From: Euwallacea fornicatus
Taxonomy: Eukaryota > Arthropoda > Insecta > Coleoptera > Curculionidae
Direction of reading: 5' to 3'
Length of the DNA stretch: 64,000 nt
Assembly: GCF_040115645.1 (NCBI RefSeq)
Contig: NW_027096035.1
Coordinates: 310,001-374,000 of the forward strand
Both the position numbers and the translations under genes were made by a program. Below, in pieces: positions 24,978-38,745 of the stretch; the stretch's first letter is position 1; each line of letters opens with the position of its first letter. The notes beneath the pieces were generated by a model. It had not been told where the DNA came from, ran no database searches, and saw nothing but the letters and a program-made list of their open reading frames with translations.

Positions 24978-26963
24978 ATGTGTTGTGACATCTTGAAGAT
25001 CTCGTCGAGCTGATTAATTTGACACTTTGTTTAAGAAATTTGGTCGACAATTCCCGAAGTTATCGAGCTTCAAAGTTTGAAAAGTCACAAAAGTTATGTG
25101 TTTGAGCACTTAAAGTACTGTTTTTCTTGGAAATCCAACAAGATGCAATCATGATGTGTTGTGACATCTTGAAGATCTCGTCGAGCTGATTAATTTGACA
25201 CTTTTTTTAACAAATTTGGTCCTCATTTGCCGAAGTTATCGAGCTTCAAAATTTGAAAAGACAAAAAGTTGTGTGTTTGTGCACTTAAAGTACTATTTTT
25301 CTTGGAAATTCGACAAGATGCAATCATAATGTGTTGTGAAATCTTAAAGATCTCGTCGAGCTGATTAATTTGACACTTTGTTTAAGAAATTTGGTCCACA
25401 ATTCCCGAAGTTATCGAGCTTCAAAAGTTGAAGTCACAAAAGTTGTGTGTTTGAGCAATTAAAATACTATTTTTCTTGGAAATTCAACAAGATGCAATCA
25501 TGATGTGTTGTGAAATCTTAAAGATCTCGTCGAGCTGATTAATTTGACACATTTTTTTAGAAATTTGGTCGACAATTCCAGAAGTTATCGAGCTTCAAAA
25601 TTTGAAAAGTCACAAAAGTTGTGTGTTTGAGCAATTAAAGTACTATTTTTCTTGGAAATTTAACAAGATGCAATCATGATGTGTTGTGAAATCTTAAAGA
25701 TCTCGTCGAGCTGATTAATTTGACACTTTGTTTAAGAAATTTGGTCCACAATTCCCGAAGTTATCGAGCTTCAAAATTTGAAGTCACAAAAGTTGTGTGT
25801 TTGAGCAATTAAAATACTATTTTTCTTGGATATCCAACAAGATGCAATAATGAATTGTTGTGAGATCCTAAAAATCTCGTCGAGCTGATTAATTTGACAC
25901 TTTGTTTAACAATCTTGGTCGACAATTCCCGAAGTTATCGAGCTTCAAAATTTGAAAAGACAAAAAGTTGTGTGTTTGTGCACTTAAAGTACTATTTTTC
26001 TTGGAAATTCAACAAGATGCAATCATGATGTGTTGTGACATCTTAAAGATCTCGTGGAGCTGATTAATTTGACACTTTGTTTAACAAATTTGGTCCTCAT
26101 TTGCCGAAGTTATCGAGCTTCAAAATTTGAAAAGTCACAAAAGTTGTGTGTTTGAGCAATTAAAGTACTAGTTTTCTTGGAAATTTAACAAGATGCAATC
26201 ATGATGTGTTGTGAAATCTTAAAGATCTCGTCGAGCTGATTAATTTGACACTTTGTTTAAGAAATTTGGTCCACAATTCCCGAAGTTATCGAGCTTCAAA
26301 ATTTGAAAAGTCACAAAAGTTGTGTGTTTGAGCAATTAAAGTACTAGTTTTCTTGGAAATTCAACAAGATGCAATCATGGTGTGTTGTGAAATCTTAAAG
26401 ATCTCGTCGAGCTGATTAATTTGACACATTTTTTAAGAAATTTGGTCGACAATTCCAGAAGTTATCGAGCTTCAAAATTAGAAAAGTCACAAAAGTTGTG
26501 TGTTTGAGCAATTAAAGTACTATTTTTCTTGGAAATTTAACAAGATGCAATCATGATGTGTTGTGAAATCTTAAAGATCTCGTCGAGCTGATTAATTTGA
26601 CACTTTGTTTAAGAAATTTGGTCCACAATTCCCGAAGTTATCGAGCTTCAAAATTTGAAGTCACAAAAGTTGTGTGTTTGAGCAATTAAAATACTATTTT
26701 TCTTGGATATCCAACAAGATGCAATAACGAATTGTTGTGAGATCCTAAAAATCTCGTCGAGCTGATTAATTTGACACTTTGTTTAACAATCTTGGTCGAC
26801 AATTCCCGAAGTTATCGAGCTTCAAAATTTGAAAAGACAAAAAGTTGTGTGTTTGTGCACTTAAAGTACTATTTTTCTTGGAAATTCAACAAGATGCAAT
26901 CATGATGTGTTGTGACATCTTAAAGATCTCGTGGAGCTGATTAATTTGACACTTTGTTTAACA
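24978..26963 (+). repeat. 2,456-bp-offset duplication, middle block
   Basis: The left part (24,978-26,142) pairs with 22,522-23,686. The part from about 25,329 to 26,963 pairs with 27,785-29,419, again at 2,456. The three GAGATCC markers at 23,391, 25,847 and 28,303 are therefore evenly spaced, as in a staggered triple repeat. A private CATGGTG variant lies near 26,379. The GATGCAATAACG form of the marker lies at 26,724 and 29,180. Confidence 0.8.
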
Positions 26964-27784
26964 AATTTGGTCCTCATTTGCCGAAGTTATCGAGCTTCAA
27001 AGTTTGAAAAGTCACAAAAGTTGTGTGTTTGAGCAATTAAAGTACTAGTTTTCTTGGAAATTTAACAAGATGCAATCATGATGTGTTGCGAAATCTTAAA
27101 GATCTCGTCGAGCTGATTAATTTGACACTTTGTTTAAGAAATTTGGTCCACAATTCCCGAAGTTATCGAGCTTCAAAATTTGAAAAGTCACAAAAGTTGT
27201 GTGTTTGAGCAATTAAAGTACTAGTTTTCTTGGAAATTTAACAAGATGCAATCATGATGTGTTGCGAAATCTTAAAGATCTCGTCGAGCTGATTAATTTG
27301 ACACTTTGTTTAAGAAATTTGGTCGACAATTCCCGAAGTTATCGAGCTTCAAAGTTTGAAAAGTCACAAAAGTTATGTGTTTGAGCACTTAAAGTACTGT
27401 TTTTCTTGGAAATCCAACAAGATGCAATCATGATGTGTTGTGACATCTTAAAGATCTCGTGGAGCTGATTAATTTGACACTTTGTTTAACAAATTTGGTC
27501 CTCATTTGCCGAAGTTATCGAGCTTCAAAGTTTGAAAAGTCACAAAATTTGTGTGTTTGAGCAATTAAAGTACTAGTTTTCTTGGAAATTTAACAAGATG
27601 CAATCATGATGTGTTGTGAAATCTTAAAGATCTCGTCGAGCTGATTAATTTGACACTTTGTTTAAGAAATTTGGTCCACAATTCCCGAAGTTATCGAGCT
27701 TCAAAATTTGAAAAGTCACAAAAGTTGTGTGTTTGAGCACTTAAAGTACTATTTTTCTTGGAAATTCAACAAGATGCAATCATG

Positions 27785-29419
27785 ATGTGTTGTGAAATCT
27801 TAAAGATCTCGTCGAGCTGATTAATTTGACACTTTGTTTAAGAAATTTGGTCCACAATTCCCGAAGTTATCGAGCTTCAAAAGTTGAAGTCACAAAAGTT
27901 GTGTGTTTGAGCAATTAAAATACTATTTTTCTTGGAAATTCAACAAGATGCAATCATGATGTGTTGTGAAATCTTAAAGATCTCGTCGAGCTGATTAATT
28001 TGACACATTTTTTTAGAAATTTGGTCGACAATTCCAGAAGTTATCGAGCTTCAAAATTTGAAAAGTCACAAAAGTTGTGTGTTTGAGCAATTAAAGTACT
28101 ATTTTTCTTGGAAATTTAACAAGATGCAATCATGATGTGTTGTGAAATCTTAAAGATCTCGTCGAGCTGATTAATTTGACACTTTGTTTAAGAAATTTGG
28201 TCCACAATTCCCGAAGTTATCGAGCTTCAAAATTTGAAGTCACAAAAGTTGTGTGTTTGAGCAATTAAAATACTATTTTTCTTGGATATCCAACAAGATG
28301 CAATAATGAATTGTTGTGAGATCCTAAAAATCTCGTCGAGCTGATTAATTTGACACTTTGTTTAACAATCTTGGTCGACAATTCCCGAAGTTATCGAGCT
28401 TCAAAATTTGAAAAGACAAAAAGTTGTGTGTTTGTGCACTTAAAGTACTATTTTTCTTGGAAATTCAACAAGATGCAATCATGATGTGTTGTGACATCTT
28501 AAAGATCTCGTGGAGCTGATTAATTTGACACTTTGTTTAACAAATTTGGTCCTCATTTGCCGAAGTTATCGAGCTTCAAAATTTGAAAAGTCACAAAAGT
28601 TGTGTGTTTGAGCAATTAAAGTACTAGTTTTCTTGGAAATTTAACAAGATGCAATCATGATGTGTTGTGAAATCTTAAAGATCTCGTCGAGCTGATTAAT
28701 TTGACACTTTGTTTAAGAAATTTGGTCCACAATTCCCGAAGTTATCGAGCTTCAAAATTTGAAAAGTCACAAAAGTTGTGTGTTTGAGCAATTAAAGTAC
28801 TAGTTTTCTTGGAAATTCAACAAGATGCAATCATGATGTGTTGTGAAATCTTAAAGATCTCGTCGAGCTGATTAATTTGACACATTTTTTAAGAAATTTG
28901 GTCGACAATTCCAGAAGTTATCGAGCTTCAAAATTAGAAAAGTCACAAAAGTTGTGTGTTTGAGCAATTAAAGTACTATTTTTCTTGGAAATTTAACAAG
29001 ATGCAATCATGATGTGTTGTGAAATCTTAAAGATCTCGTCGAGCTGATTAATTTGACACTTTGTTTAAGAAATTTGGTCCACAATTCCCGAAGTTATCGA
29101 GCTTCAAAATTTGAAGTCACAAAAGTTGTGTGTTTGAGCAATTAAAATACTATTTTTCTTGGATATCCAACAAGATGCAATAACGAATTGTTGTGAGATC
29201 CTAAAAATCTCGTCGAGCTGATTAATTTGACACTTTGTTTAACAATCTTGGTCGACAATTCCCGAAGTTATCGAGCTTCAAAATTTGAAAAGACAAAAAG
29301 TTGTGTGTTTGTGCACTTAAAGTACTATTTTTCTTGGAAATTCAACAAGATGCAATCATGATGTGTTGTGACATCTTAAAGATCTCGTGGAGCTGATTAA
29401 TTTGACACTTTGTTTAACA
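27785..29419 (+). repeat. 2,456-bp-offset duplication, third block
   Basis: This block matches 25,329-26,963. It diverges at about 29,420, where CAATCTTGGTCGAC replaces CAAATTTGGTCC. It overlaps the start of the 5,089-bp duplication, so its content is seen again at about 32,913-34,500. Nested duplications of this sort show several rounds of copying. Confidence 0.78.
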
Positions 29420-31656
29420 ATCTTGGTCGACAATTCCCGAAGTTATCGAGCTTCAAAATTTGAAAAGACACAAAAGTTGTGTGTTTGAGCACTTAAAGTA
29501 CTATTTTTCTTGGAAATTGAACAAGATGCAATCATGATGTGTTGTGAAATCTTAAAAATCTCGTCGAGCTGATTAATTTGACACTTTGTTTAACAAACTT
29601 GGTCGACAATTCCCGAAGTTATCGAGCTTCAAAATTTGAAAAGACACAAAAGTTGTGTGTTTGAGCACTTAAAGTACTATTTTTCTTGGAAATTGAACAA
29701 GATGCAATCATGATGTGTTGTGAAATCTTAAAAATCTCGTCGAGCTGATTAATTTGACACTTTGTTTAAGAAATTTGGTCCACAATTCCCGAAGTTATCG
29801 AGCTTCAAAATTTGAAAAGTCACAAAAGTTGTGTGTTTGAGCACTTAAAGTACTGTTTTTCTTGGAAATCCAACAAGATGCAATCATGATGTGTTGTGAC
29901 ATCTTAAAGATCTCGTGGAGCTGATTAATTTGACACTTTGTTTAACAAATTTGGTCCTCATTTGCCGAAGTTATCGAGCTTCAAAATTTGAAAAGTCACA
30001 AAAGTTGTGTGTTTGAGCAATTAAAGTACTAGTTTTCTTGGAAATTTAACAAGATGCAATCATGATGTGTTGTGACATCTTAAAGATCTCGTGGAGCTGA
30101 TTAATTTGACACTTTGTTTAACAAATTTGGTCCTCATTTGCCGAAGTTATCGAGCTTCAAAATTTGAAAAGTCACAAAAGTTGTGTGTTTGAGCAATTAA
30201 AGTACTAGTTTTCTTGGAAATTTAACAAGATGCAATCATGATGTGTTGCGAAATCTTAAAGATCTCGTCGAGCTGATTAATTTGACACTTTGTTTAAGAA
30301 ATTTGGTCCACAATTCCCGAAGTTATCGAGCTTCAAAATTTGAAAAGTCACAAAAGTTGTGTGTTTGAGCAATTAAAGTACTAGTTTTCTTGGAAATTTA
30401 ACAAGATGCAATCATGATGTGTTGCGAAATCTTAAAGATCTCGTCGAGCTGATTAATTTGACACTTTGTTTAAGAAATTTGGTCGACAATTCCCGAAGTT
30501 ATCGAGCTTCAAAGTTTGAAAAGTCACAAAAGTTGTGTGTTTGAGCACTTAAAGTACTATTTTTCTTGGGTATCCAACAAGATGCAATAATGAATTGTTG
30601 TGAGATCCTAAAAATCTCGTCGAGCTGATTAATTTGACACTTTGTTTAACAATCTTGGTCGACAATTCCCGAAGTTATCGAGCTTCAAAATTTGAAAAGA
30701 CACAAAAGTTGTGTGTTTGAGCACTTAAAGTACTATTTTTCTTGGAAATTGAACAAGATGCAATCATGATGTGTTGTGAAATCTTAAAAATCTCGTCGAG
30801 CTGATTAATTTGACACTTTGTTTAACAAACTTGGTCGACAATTCCCGAAGTTATCGAGCTTCAAAATTTGAAAAGACACAAAAGTTGTGTGTTTGAGCAC
30901 TTAAAGTACTATTTTTCATGGAAATTCAACAAGATGCAATCATGATGTGTTGTGACATCTTGAAGATCTCGTCGAGCTGATTAATTTGACACTTTGTTTA
31001 AGAAAATTGGTCGACAATTCCCGAAGTTATCGAGCTTCAAAATTTGAAAAGTCACAAAAGTTATGTGTTTGAGCACTTAAAGTACTGTTTTTCTTGGAAA
31101 TCCAACAAGATGCAATCATGATGTGTTGTGACATCTTGAAGATCTCGTCGAGCTGATTAATGTGACACTTTTTTTAACAAATTTGGTCCTCATTTGCCGA
31201 AGTTATCGAGCTTCAAAATTTGAAAAGTCACAAAAGTTGTGTGTTTGAGCACTTAAAGTACTATTTTTCTTGGATATCCAACAAGATGCAATAATGAATT
31301 GTTGTGAGATCCTAAAAATCTCGTCGAGCTGATTAATTTGACACTTTGTTTAACAATCTTGGTCGACAATTCCCGAAGTTATCGAACTTCAAAATTTGAA
31401 AAGACACAAAAGTTGTGTGTTTGAGCACTTAAAGTACTATTTTTCTTGGAAATTGAACAAGATGCAATCATGATGTGTTGTGAAATCTTAAAAATCTCGT
31501 CGAGCTGATTAATTTGACACTTTGTTTAAGAAATTTGGTCCACAATTCCCGAAGTTATCGAGCTTCAAAATTTGAAAAGTCACAAAAGTTGTGTGTTTGA
31601 GCAATTAAAGTACTATTTTTCTTGGAAATTCGACAAGATGCAATCATGATGTGTTG
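29186..31656 (+). repeat. ~2.4-kb four-copy higher-order block, copy 1
   Basis: A run of about 14 monomers, starting just after the GATGCAATAA(C/T)GAATTG marker, occurs four times: here, at 34,275, at 39,198 and at 42,013. It holds a GAGATCC monomer with TTGGGTATCC, CAAACTTGG and GAAAATTGG copies, and a GAGATCC copy with the TATCGAAC allele. It is the clearest candidate for the basic higher-order unit of zone II. Confidence 0.78.
31371..31387 (-). other. CENP-B-box-like 17-mer, 8 of 9 key bases
   Basis: On the minus strand this reads GTTCGATAACTTCGGGA. The mammalian CENP-B box requires nTTCGnnnnAnnCGGGn; only the A at position 10 (here C) fails. The spacing is exact. The more common TATCGAGC allele matches 7 of 9. 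A 7/9 match is expected about 0.4 times by chance per 176-bp monomer on two strands, and an 8/9 match about 0.04 times, so the similarity is suggestive only. Binding by any protein is unproven. Confidence 0.35.
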
Positions 31657-34274
31657 TGAAATCTTAAAGATCTCGTCGAGCTGATTAATTTGACACATTT
31701 TTTTAGAAATTTGGTCGACAATTCCAGAAGTTATCGAGCTTCAAAATTTGAAAAGTCACAAAAGTTGTGTGTTTGAGCAATTAAAGTACTATTTTTCTTG
31801 GAAATTTAACAAGATGCAATCATGATGTGTTGTGAAATCTTAAAGATCTCGTCGAGCTGATTAATTTGACACTTTGTTTAAGAAATTTGGTCCACAATTC
31901 CCGAAGTTATCGAGCTTCAAAATTTGAAGTCACAAAAGTTGTGTGTTTGAGCAATTAAAATACTATTTTTCTTGGATATCCAACAAGATGCAATAATGAA
32001 TTGTTGTGAGATCCTAAAAATCTCGTCGAGCTGATTAATTTGACACTTTGTTTAACAATCTTGGTCGACAATTCCCGAAGTTATCGAGCTTCAAAATTTG
32101 AAAAGACAAAAAGTTGTGTGTTTGTGCACTTAAAGTACTATTTTTCTTGGAAATTCAACAAGATGCAATCATGATGTGTTGTGACATCTTAAAGATCTCG
32201 TGGAGCTGATTAATTTGACACTTTGTTTAACAAATTTGGTCCTCATTTGCCGAAGTTATCGAGCTTCAAAATTTGAAGTCACAAAAGTTGTGTGTTTGAG
32301 CAATTAAAATACTATTTTTCTTGGAAATTCAACAAGATGCAATCATGATGTGTTGTGAAATCTTAAAGATCTCGTCGAGCTGATTAATTTGACACTTTGT
32401 TTAAGAAATTTGGTCCACAATTCCCGAAGTTATCGAGCTTCAAAATTTGAAAAGTCACAAAAGTTGTGTGTTTGAGCACTTAAAGTACTATTTTTCTTGG
32501 AAATTCAACAAGATGCAATCATGATGTGTTGTGAAATCTTAAAGATCTCGTCGAGCTGATTAATTTGACACTTTGTTTAACAATCTTGGTCGACAATTCC
32601 CGAAGTTATCGAGCTTCAAAATTTGAAAAGACAAAAAGTTTTGTGTTTGAGCAATTAAAGTACTATTTTTCTTGGAAATTTAACAAGATGCAATCATGAT
32701 GTGTTGTGAAATCTTAAAAATCTCGTCGAGCTGATTAATTTGACACTTTGTTTAACAATCTTGGTCGACAATTCCCGAAGTTATCGAGCTTCAAAATTTG
32801 AAAAGACAAAAAGTTGTGTGTTTGTGCACTTAAAGTACTATTTTTCTTGGAAATTCAACAAGATGCAATCATGATGTGTTGTGACATCTTAAAGATCTCG
32901 TGGAGCTGATTAATTTGACACTTTGTTTAAGAAATTTGGTCCACAATTCCCGAAGTTATCGAGCTTCAAAAGTTGAAGTCACAAAAGTTGTGTGTTTGAG
33001 CAATTAAAATACTATTTTTCTTGGAAATTCAACAAGATGCAATCATGATGTGTTGTGAAATCTTAAAGATCTCGTCGAGCTGATTAATTTGACACATTTT
33101 TTTAGAAATTTGGTCGACAATTCCAGAAGTTATCGAGCTTCAAAATTTGAAAAGTCACAAAAGTTGTGTGTTTGAGCAATTAAAGTACTATTTTTCTTGG
33201 AAATTTAACAAGATGCAATCATGATGTGTTGTGAAATCTTAAAGATCTCGTCGAGCTGATTAATTTGACACTTTGTTTAAGAAATTTGGTCCACAATTCC
33301 CGAAGTTATCGAGCTTCAAAATTTGAAGTCACAAAAGTTGTGTGTTTGAGCAATTAAAATACTATTTTTCTTGGATATCCAACAAGATGCAATAATGAAT
33401 TGTTGTGAGATCCTAAAAATCTCGTCGAGCTGATTAATTTGACACTTTGTTTAACAATCTTGGTCGACAATTCCCGAAGTTATCGAGCTTCAAAATTTGA
33501 AAAGACAAAAAGTTGTGTGTTTGTGCACTTAAAGTACTATTTTTCTTGGAAATTCAACAAGATGCAATCATGATGTGTTGTGACATCTTAAAGATCTCGT
33601 GGAGCTGATTAATTTGACACTTTGTTTAACAAATTTGGTCCTCATTTGCCGAAGTTATCGAGCTTCAAAATTTGAAAAGTCACAAAAGTTGTGTGTTTGA
33701 GCAATTAAAGTACTAGTTTTCTTGGAAATTTAACAAGATGCAATCATGATGTGTTGTGAAATCTTAAAGATCTCGTCGAGCTGATTAATTTGACACTTTG
33801 TTTAAGAAATTTGGTCCACAATTCCCGAAGTTATCGAGCTTCAAAATTTGAAAAGTCACAAAAGTTGTGTGTTTGAGCAATTAAAGTACTAGTTTTCTTG
33901 GAAATTCAACAAGATGCAATCATGATGTGTTGTGAAATCTTAAAGATCTCGTCGAGCTGATTAATTTGACACATTTTTTAAGAAATTTGGTCGACAATTC
34001 CAGAAGTTATCGAGCTTCAAAATTAGAAAAGTCACAAAAGTTGTGTGTTTGAGCAATTAAAGTACTATTTTTCTTGGAAATTTAACAAGATGCAATCATG
34101 ATGTGTTGTGAAATCTTAAAGATCTCGTCGAGCTGATTAATTTGACACTTTGTTTAAGAAATTTGGTCCACAATTCCCGAAGTTATCGAGCTTCAAAATT
34201 TGAAGTCACAAAAGTTGTGTGTTTGAGCAATTAAAATACTATTTTTCTTGGATATCCAACAAGATGCAATAACG

Positions 34275-36745
34275 AATTGTTGTGAGATCCTAAAAATCTC
34301 GTCGAGCTGATTAATTTGACACTTTGTTTAACAATCTTGGTCGACAATTCCCGAAGTTATCGAGCTTCAAAATTTGAAAAGACAAAAAGTTGTGTGTTTG
34401 TGCACTTAAAGTACTATTTTTCTTGGAAATTCAACAAGATGCAATCATGATGTGTTGTGACATCTTAAAGATCTCGTGGAGCTGATTAATTTGACACTTT
34501 GTTTAACAATCTTGGTCGACAATTCCCGAAGTTATCGAGCTTCAAAATTTGAAAAGACACAAAAGTTGTGTGTTTGAGCACTTAAAGTACTATTTTTCTT
34601 GGAAATTGAACAAGATGCAATCATGATGTGTTGTGAAATCTTAAAAATCTCGTCGAGCTGATTAATTTGACACTTTGTTTAACAAACTTGGTCGACAATT
34701 CCCGAAGTTATCGAGCTTCAAAATTTGAAAAGACACAAAAGTTGTGTGTTTGAGCACTTAAAGTACTATTTTTCTTGGAAATTGAACAAGATGCAATCAT
34801 GATGTGTTGTGAAATCTTAAAAATCTCGTCGAGCTGATTAATTTGACACTTTGTTTAAGAAATTTGGTCCACAATTCCCGAAGTTATCGAGCTTCAAAAT
34901 TTGAAAAGTCACAAAAGTTGTGTGTTTGAGCACTTAAAGTACTGTTTTTCTTGGAAATCCAACAAGATGCAATCATGATGTGTTGTGACATCTTAAAGAT
35001 CTCGTGGAGCTGATTAATTTGACACTTTGTTTAACAAATTTGGTCCTCATTTGCCGAAGTTATCGAGCTTCAAAATTTGAAAAGTCACAAAAGTTGTGTG
35101 TTTGAGCAATTAAAGTACTAGTTTTCTTGGAAATTTAACAAGATGCAATCATGATGTGTTGTGACATCTTAAAGATCTCGTGGAGCTGATTAATTTGACA
35201 CTTTGTTTAACAAATTTGGTCCTCATTTGCCGAAGTTATCGAGCTTCAAAATTTGAAAAGTCACAAAAGTTGTGTGTTTGAGCAATTAAAGTACTAGTTT
35301 TCTTGGAAATTTAACAAGATGCAATCATGATGTGTTGCGAAATCTTAAAGATCTCGTCGAGCTGATTAATTTGACACTTTGTTTAAGAAATTTGGTCCAC
35401 AATTCCCGAAGTTATCGAGCTTCAAAATTTGAAAAGTCACAAAAGTTGTGTGTTTGAGCAATTAAAGTACTAGTTTTCTTGGAAATTTAACAAGATGCAA
35501 TCATGATGTGTTGCGAAATCTTAAAGATCTCGTCGAGCTGATTAATTTGACACTTTGTTTAAGAAATTTGGTCGACAATTCCCGAAGTTATCGAGCTTCA
35601 AAGTTTGAAAAGTCACAAAAGTTGTGTGTTTGAGCACTTAAAGTACTATTTTTCTTGGGTATCCAACAAGATGCAATAATGAATTGTTGTGAGATCCTAA
35701 AAATCTCGTCGAGCTGATTAATTTGACACTTTGTTTAACAATCTTGGTCGACAATTCCCGAAGTTATCGAGCTTCAAAATTTGAAAAGACACAAAAGTTG
35801 TGTGTTTGAGCACTTAAAGTACTATTTTTCTTGGAAATTGAACAAGATGCAATCATGATGTGTTGTGAAATCTTAAAAATCTCGTCGAGCTGATTAATTT
35901 GACACTTTGTTTAACAAACTTGGTCGACAATTCCCGAAGTTATCGAGCTTCAAAATTTGAAAAGACACAAAAGTTGTGTGTTTGAGCACTTAAAGTACTA
36001 TTTTTCATGGAAATTCAACAAGATGCAATCATGATGTGTTGTGACATCTTGAAGATCTCGTCGAGCTGATTAATTTGACACTTTGTTTAAGAAAATTGGT
36101 CGACAATTCCCGAAGTTATCGAGCTTCAAAATTTGAAAAGTCACAAAAGTTATGTGTTTGAGCACTTAAAGTACTGTTTTTCTTGGAAATCCAACAAGAT
36201 GCAATCATGATGTGTTGTGACATCTTGAAGATCTCGTCGAGCTGATTAATTTGACACTTTTTTTAACAAATTTGGTCCTCATTTGCCGAAGTTATCGAGC
36301 TTCAAAATTTGAAAAGTCACAAAAGTTGTGTGTTTGAGCACTTAAAGTACTATTTTTCTTGGATATCCAACAAGATGCAATAATGAATTGTTGTGAGATC
36401 CTAAAAATCTCGTCGAGCTGATTAATTTGACACTTTGTTTAACAATCTTGGTCGACAATTCCCGAAGTTATCGAACTTCAAAATTTGAAAAGACACAAAA
36501 GTTGTGTGTTTGAGCACTTAAAGTACTATTTTTCTTGGAAATTGAACAAGATGCAATCATGATGTGTTGTGAAATCTTAAAAATCTCGTCGAGCTGATTA
36601 ATTTGACACTTTGTTTAAGAAATTTGGTCCACAATTCCCGAAGTTATCGAGCTTCAAAATTTGAAAAGTCACAAAAGTTGTGTGTTTGAGCAATTAAAGT
36701 ACTATTTTTCTTGGAAATTCGACAAGATGCAATCATGATGTGTTG
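34275..36745 (+). repeat. ~2.4-kb four-copy higher-order block, copy 2
   Basis: This copy lies 5,089 bp after copy 1, 4,923 bp before copy 3 and 7,738 bp before copy 4. It ends at TTGGGAAATC (36,745-36,747), which copy 4 also reaches at about 44,485. Confidence 0.78.
36460..36476 (-). other. CENP-B-box-like site, TATCGAAC allele
   Basis: Same 17-mer as at 31,371, inherited through the 5,089-bp duplication. It lies in a CAATCTTGGTCGAC monomer just after a GAGATCC copy. Confidence 0.33.
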
Positions 36746-38745
36746 GGAAATCTTAAAGATCTCGTCGAGCTGATTAATTTGACACTTTGTTTAAGAAATT
36801 TGGTCGACAATTCCCGAAGTTATCGAGCTTCAAAGTTTGAAAAGTCACAAAAGTTATGTGTTTGAGCACTTAAAGTACTGTTTTTCTTGGAAATCCAACA
36901 AGATGCAATCATGATGTGTTGTGACATCTTAAAGATCTCGTGGAGCTGATTAATTTGACACTTTTTTTAACAAATTTGGTCCTCATTTGCCGAAGTTATC
37001 GAGCTTCAAAATTTGAAAAGTCACAAAAGTTGTGTGTTTGAGCACTTAAAGTACTGTTTTTCTTGGAAATCCAACAAGATGCAATCATGATGTGTTGTGA
37101 CATCTTAAAGATCTCGTGGAGCTGATTAATTTGACACTTTGTTTAAGAAATTTGGTCCACAATTCCCGAAGTTATCGAGCTTCAAAATTTGAAAAGTCAC
37201 AAAAGTTGTGTGTTTGAGCAATTAAAGTACTAGTTTTCTTGGAAATTTAACAAGATGCAATCATGATGTGTTGCGAAATCTTAAAGATCTCGTCGAGCTG
37301 ATTAATTTGACACTTTGTTTAAGAAATTTGCTCGACAATTCCCGAAGTTATCGAGCTTCAAAGTTTGAAAAGTCACAAAAGTTATGTGTTTGAGCACTTA
37401 AAGTACTGTTTTTCTTGGAAATCCAACAAGATGCAATCATGATGTGTTGTGACATCTTAAAGATCTCGTGGAGCTGATTAATTTGACACTTTGTTTAACA
37501 ATCTTGGTCGACAATTCCCGAAGTTATCGAGCTTCAAAATTTGAAAAGACAAAAAGTTGTGTGTTTGTGCACTTAAAGTACTATTTTTCTTGGAAATTTA
37601 ACAAGATGCAATCATGATGTGTTGTGAAATCTTAAAGATCTCGTCGAGCTGATTAATTTGACACTTTGTTTAAGAAATTTGGTCCACAATTCCCGAAGTT
37701 ATCGAGCTTCAAAATTTGAAGTCACAAAAGTTGTGTGTTTGAGCAATTAAAATACTATTTTTCTTGGATATCCAACAAGATGCAATAACGAATTGTTGTG
37801 AGATCCTAAAAATCTCGTCGAGCTGATTAATTTGACACTTTGTTTAACAATCTTGGTCGACAATTCCCGAAGTTATCGAGCTTCAAAATTTGAAAAGACA
37901 AAAAGTTGTGTGTTTGTGCACTTAAAGTACTATTTTTCTTGGAAATTCAACAAGATGCAATCATGATGTGTTGTGACATCTTAAAGATCTCGTGGAGCTG
38001 ATTAATTTGACACTTTGTTTAACAAATTTGGTCCTCATTTGCCGAAGTTATCGAGCTTCAAAGTTTGAAAAGTCACAAAAGTTGTGTGTTTGAGCAATTA
38101 AAGTACTAGTTTTCTTGGAAATTTAACAAGATGCAATCATGATGTGTTGTGAAATCTTAAAGATCTCGTCGAGCTGATTAATTTGACACTTTGTTTAAGA
38201 AATTTGGTCCACAATTCCCGAAGTTATCGAGCTTCAAAATTTGAAAAGTCACAAAAGTTGTGTGTTTGAGCAATTAAAGTACTAGTTTTCTTGGAAATTT
38301 AACAAGATGCAATCATGATGTGTTGCGAAATCTTAAAGATCTCGTCGAGCTGATTAATTTGACACTTTGTTTAAGAAATTTGGTCGACAATTCCCGAAGT
38401 TATCGAGCTTCAAAGTTTGAAAAGTCACAAAAGTTATGTGTTTGAGCACTTAAAGTACTGTTTTTCTTGGAAATCCAACAAGATGCAATCATGATGTGTT
38501 GTGACATCTTAAAGATCTCGTGGAGCTGATTAATTTGACACTTTTTTTAACAAATTTGGTCCTCATTTGCCGAAGTTATCGAGCTTCAAAATTTGAAAAG
38601 TCACAAAAGTTGTGTGTTTGAGCACTTAAAGTACTGTTTTTCTTGGAAATCCAACAAGATGCAATCATGATGTGTTGTGACATCTTAAAGATCTCGTGGA
38701 GCTGATTAATTTGACACTTTGCTTAACAAATTTGGTCCTCATTTG

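Larger units (their letters stand above)
27824..31656 (+). repeat. 5,089-bp-offset duplication, copy 1
   Basis: About 3.8 kb recurs at 32,913-36,745. Checked landmarks are AAGTTGAAGTC (27,881/32,970) and TTGGGTATCC (last G 30,570/35,659). One substitution was noticed: TAATGTGAC near 31,160 for TAATTTGAC near 36,249. At the right end GTGAAATC here faces GGGAAATC in copy 2, followed by different monomers. Confidence 0.82.
32913..36745 (+). repeat. 5,089-bp-offset duplication, copy 2
   Basis: This is the second copy of 27,824-31,656. The interval of about 1.26 kb between the copies (31,657-32,912) is a mix of the same monomer types. From about 34,275 this copy also seeds the 7,738-bp-offset match and the four-copy block. 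Confidence 0.82.
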
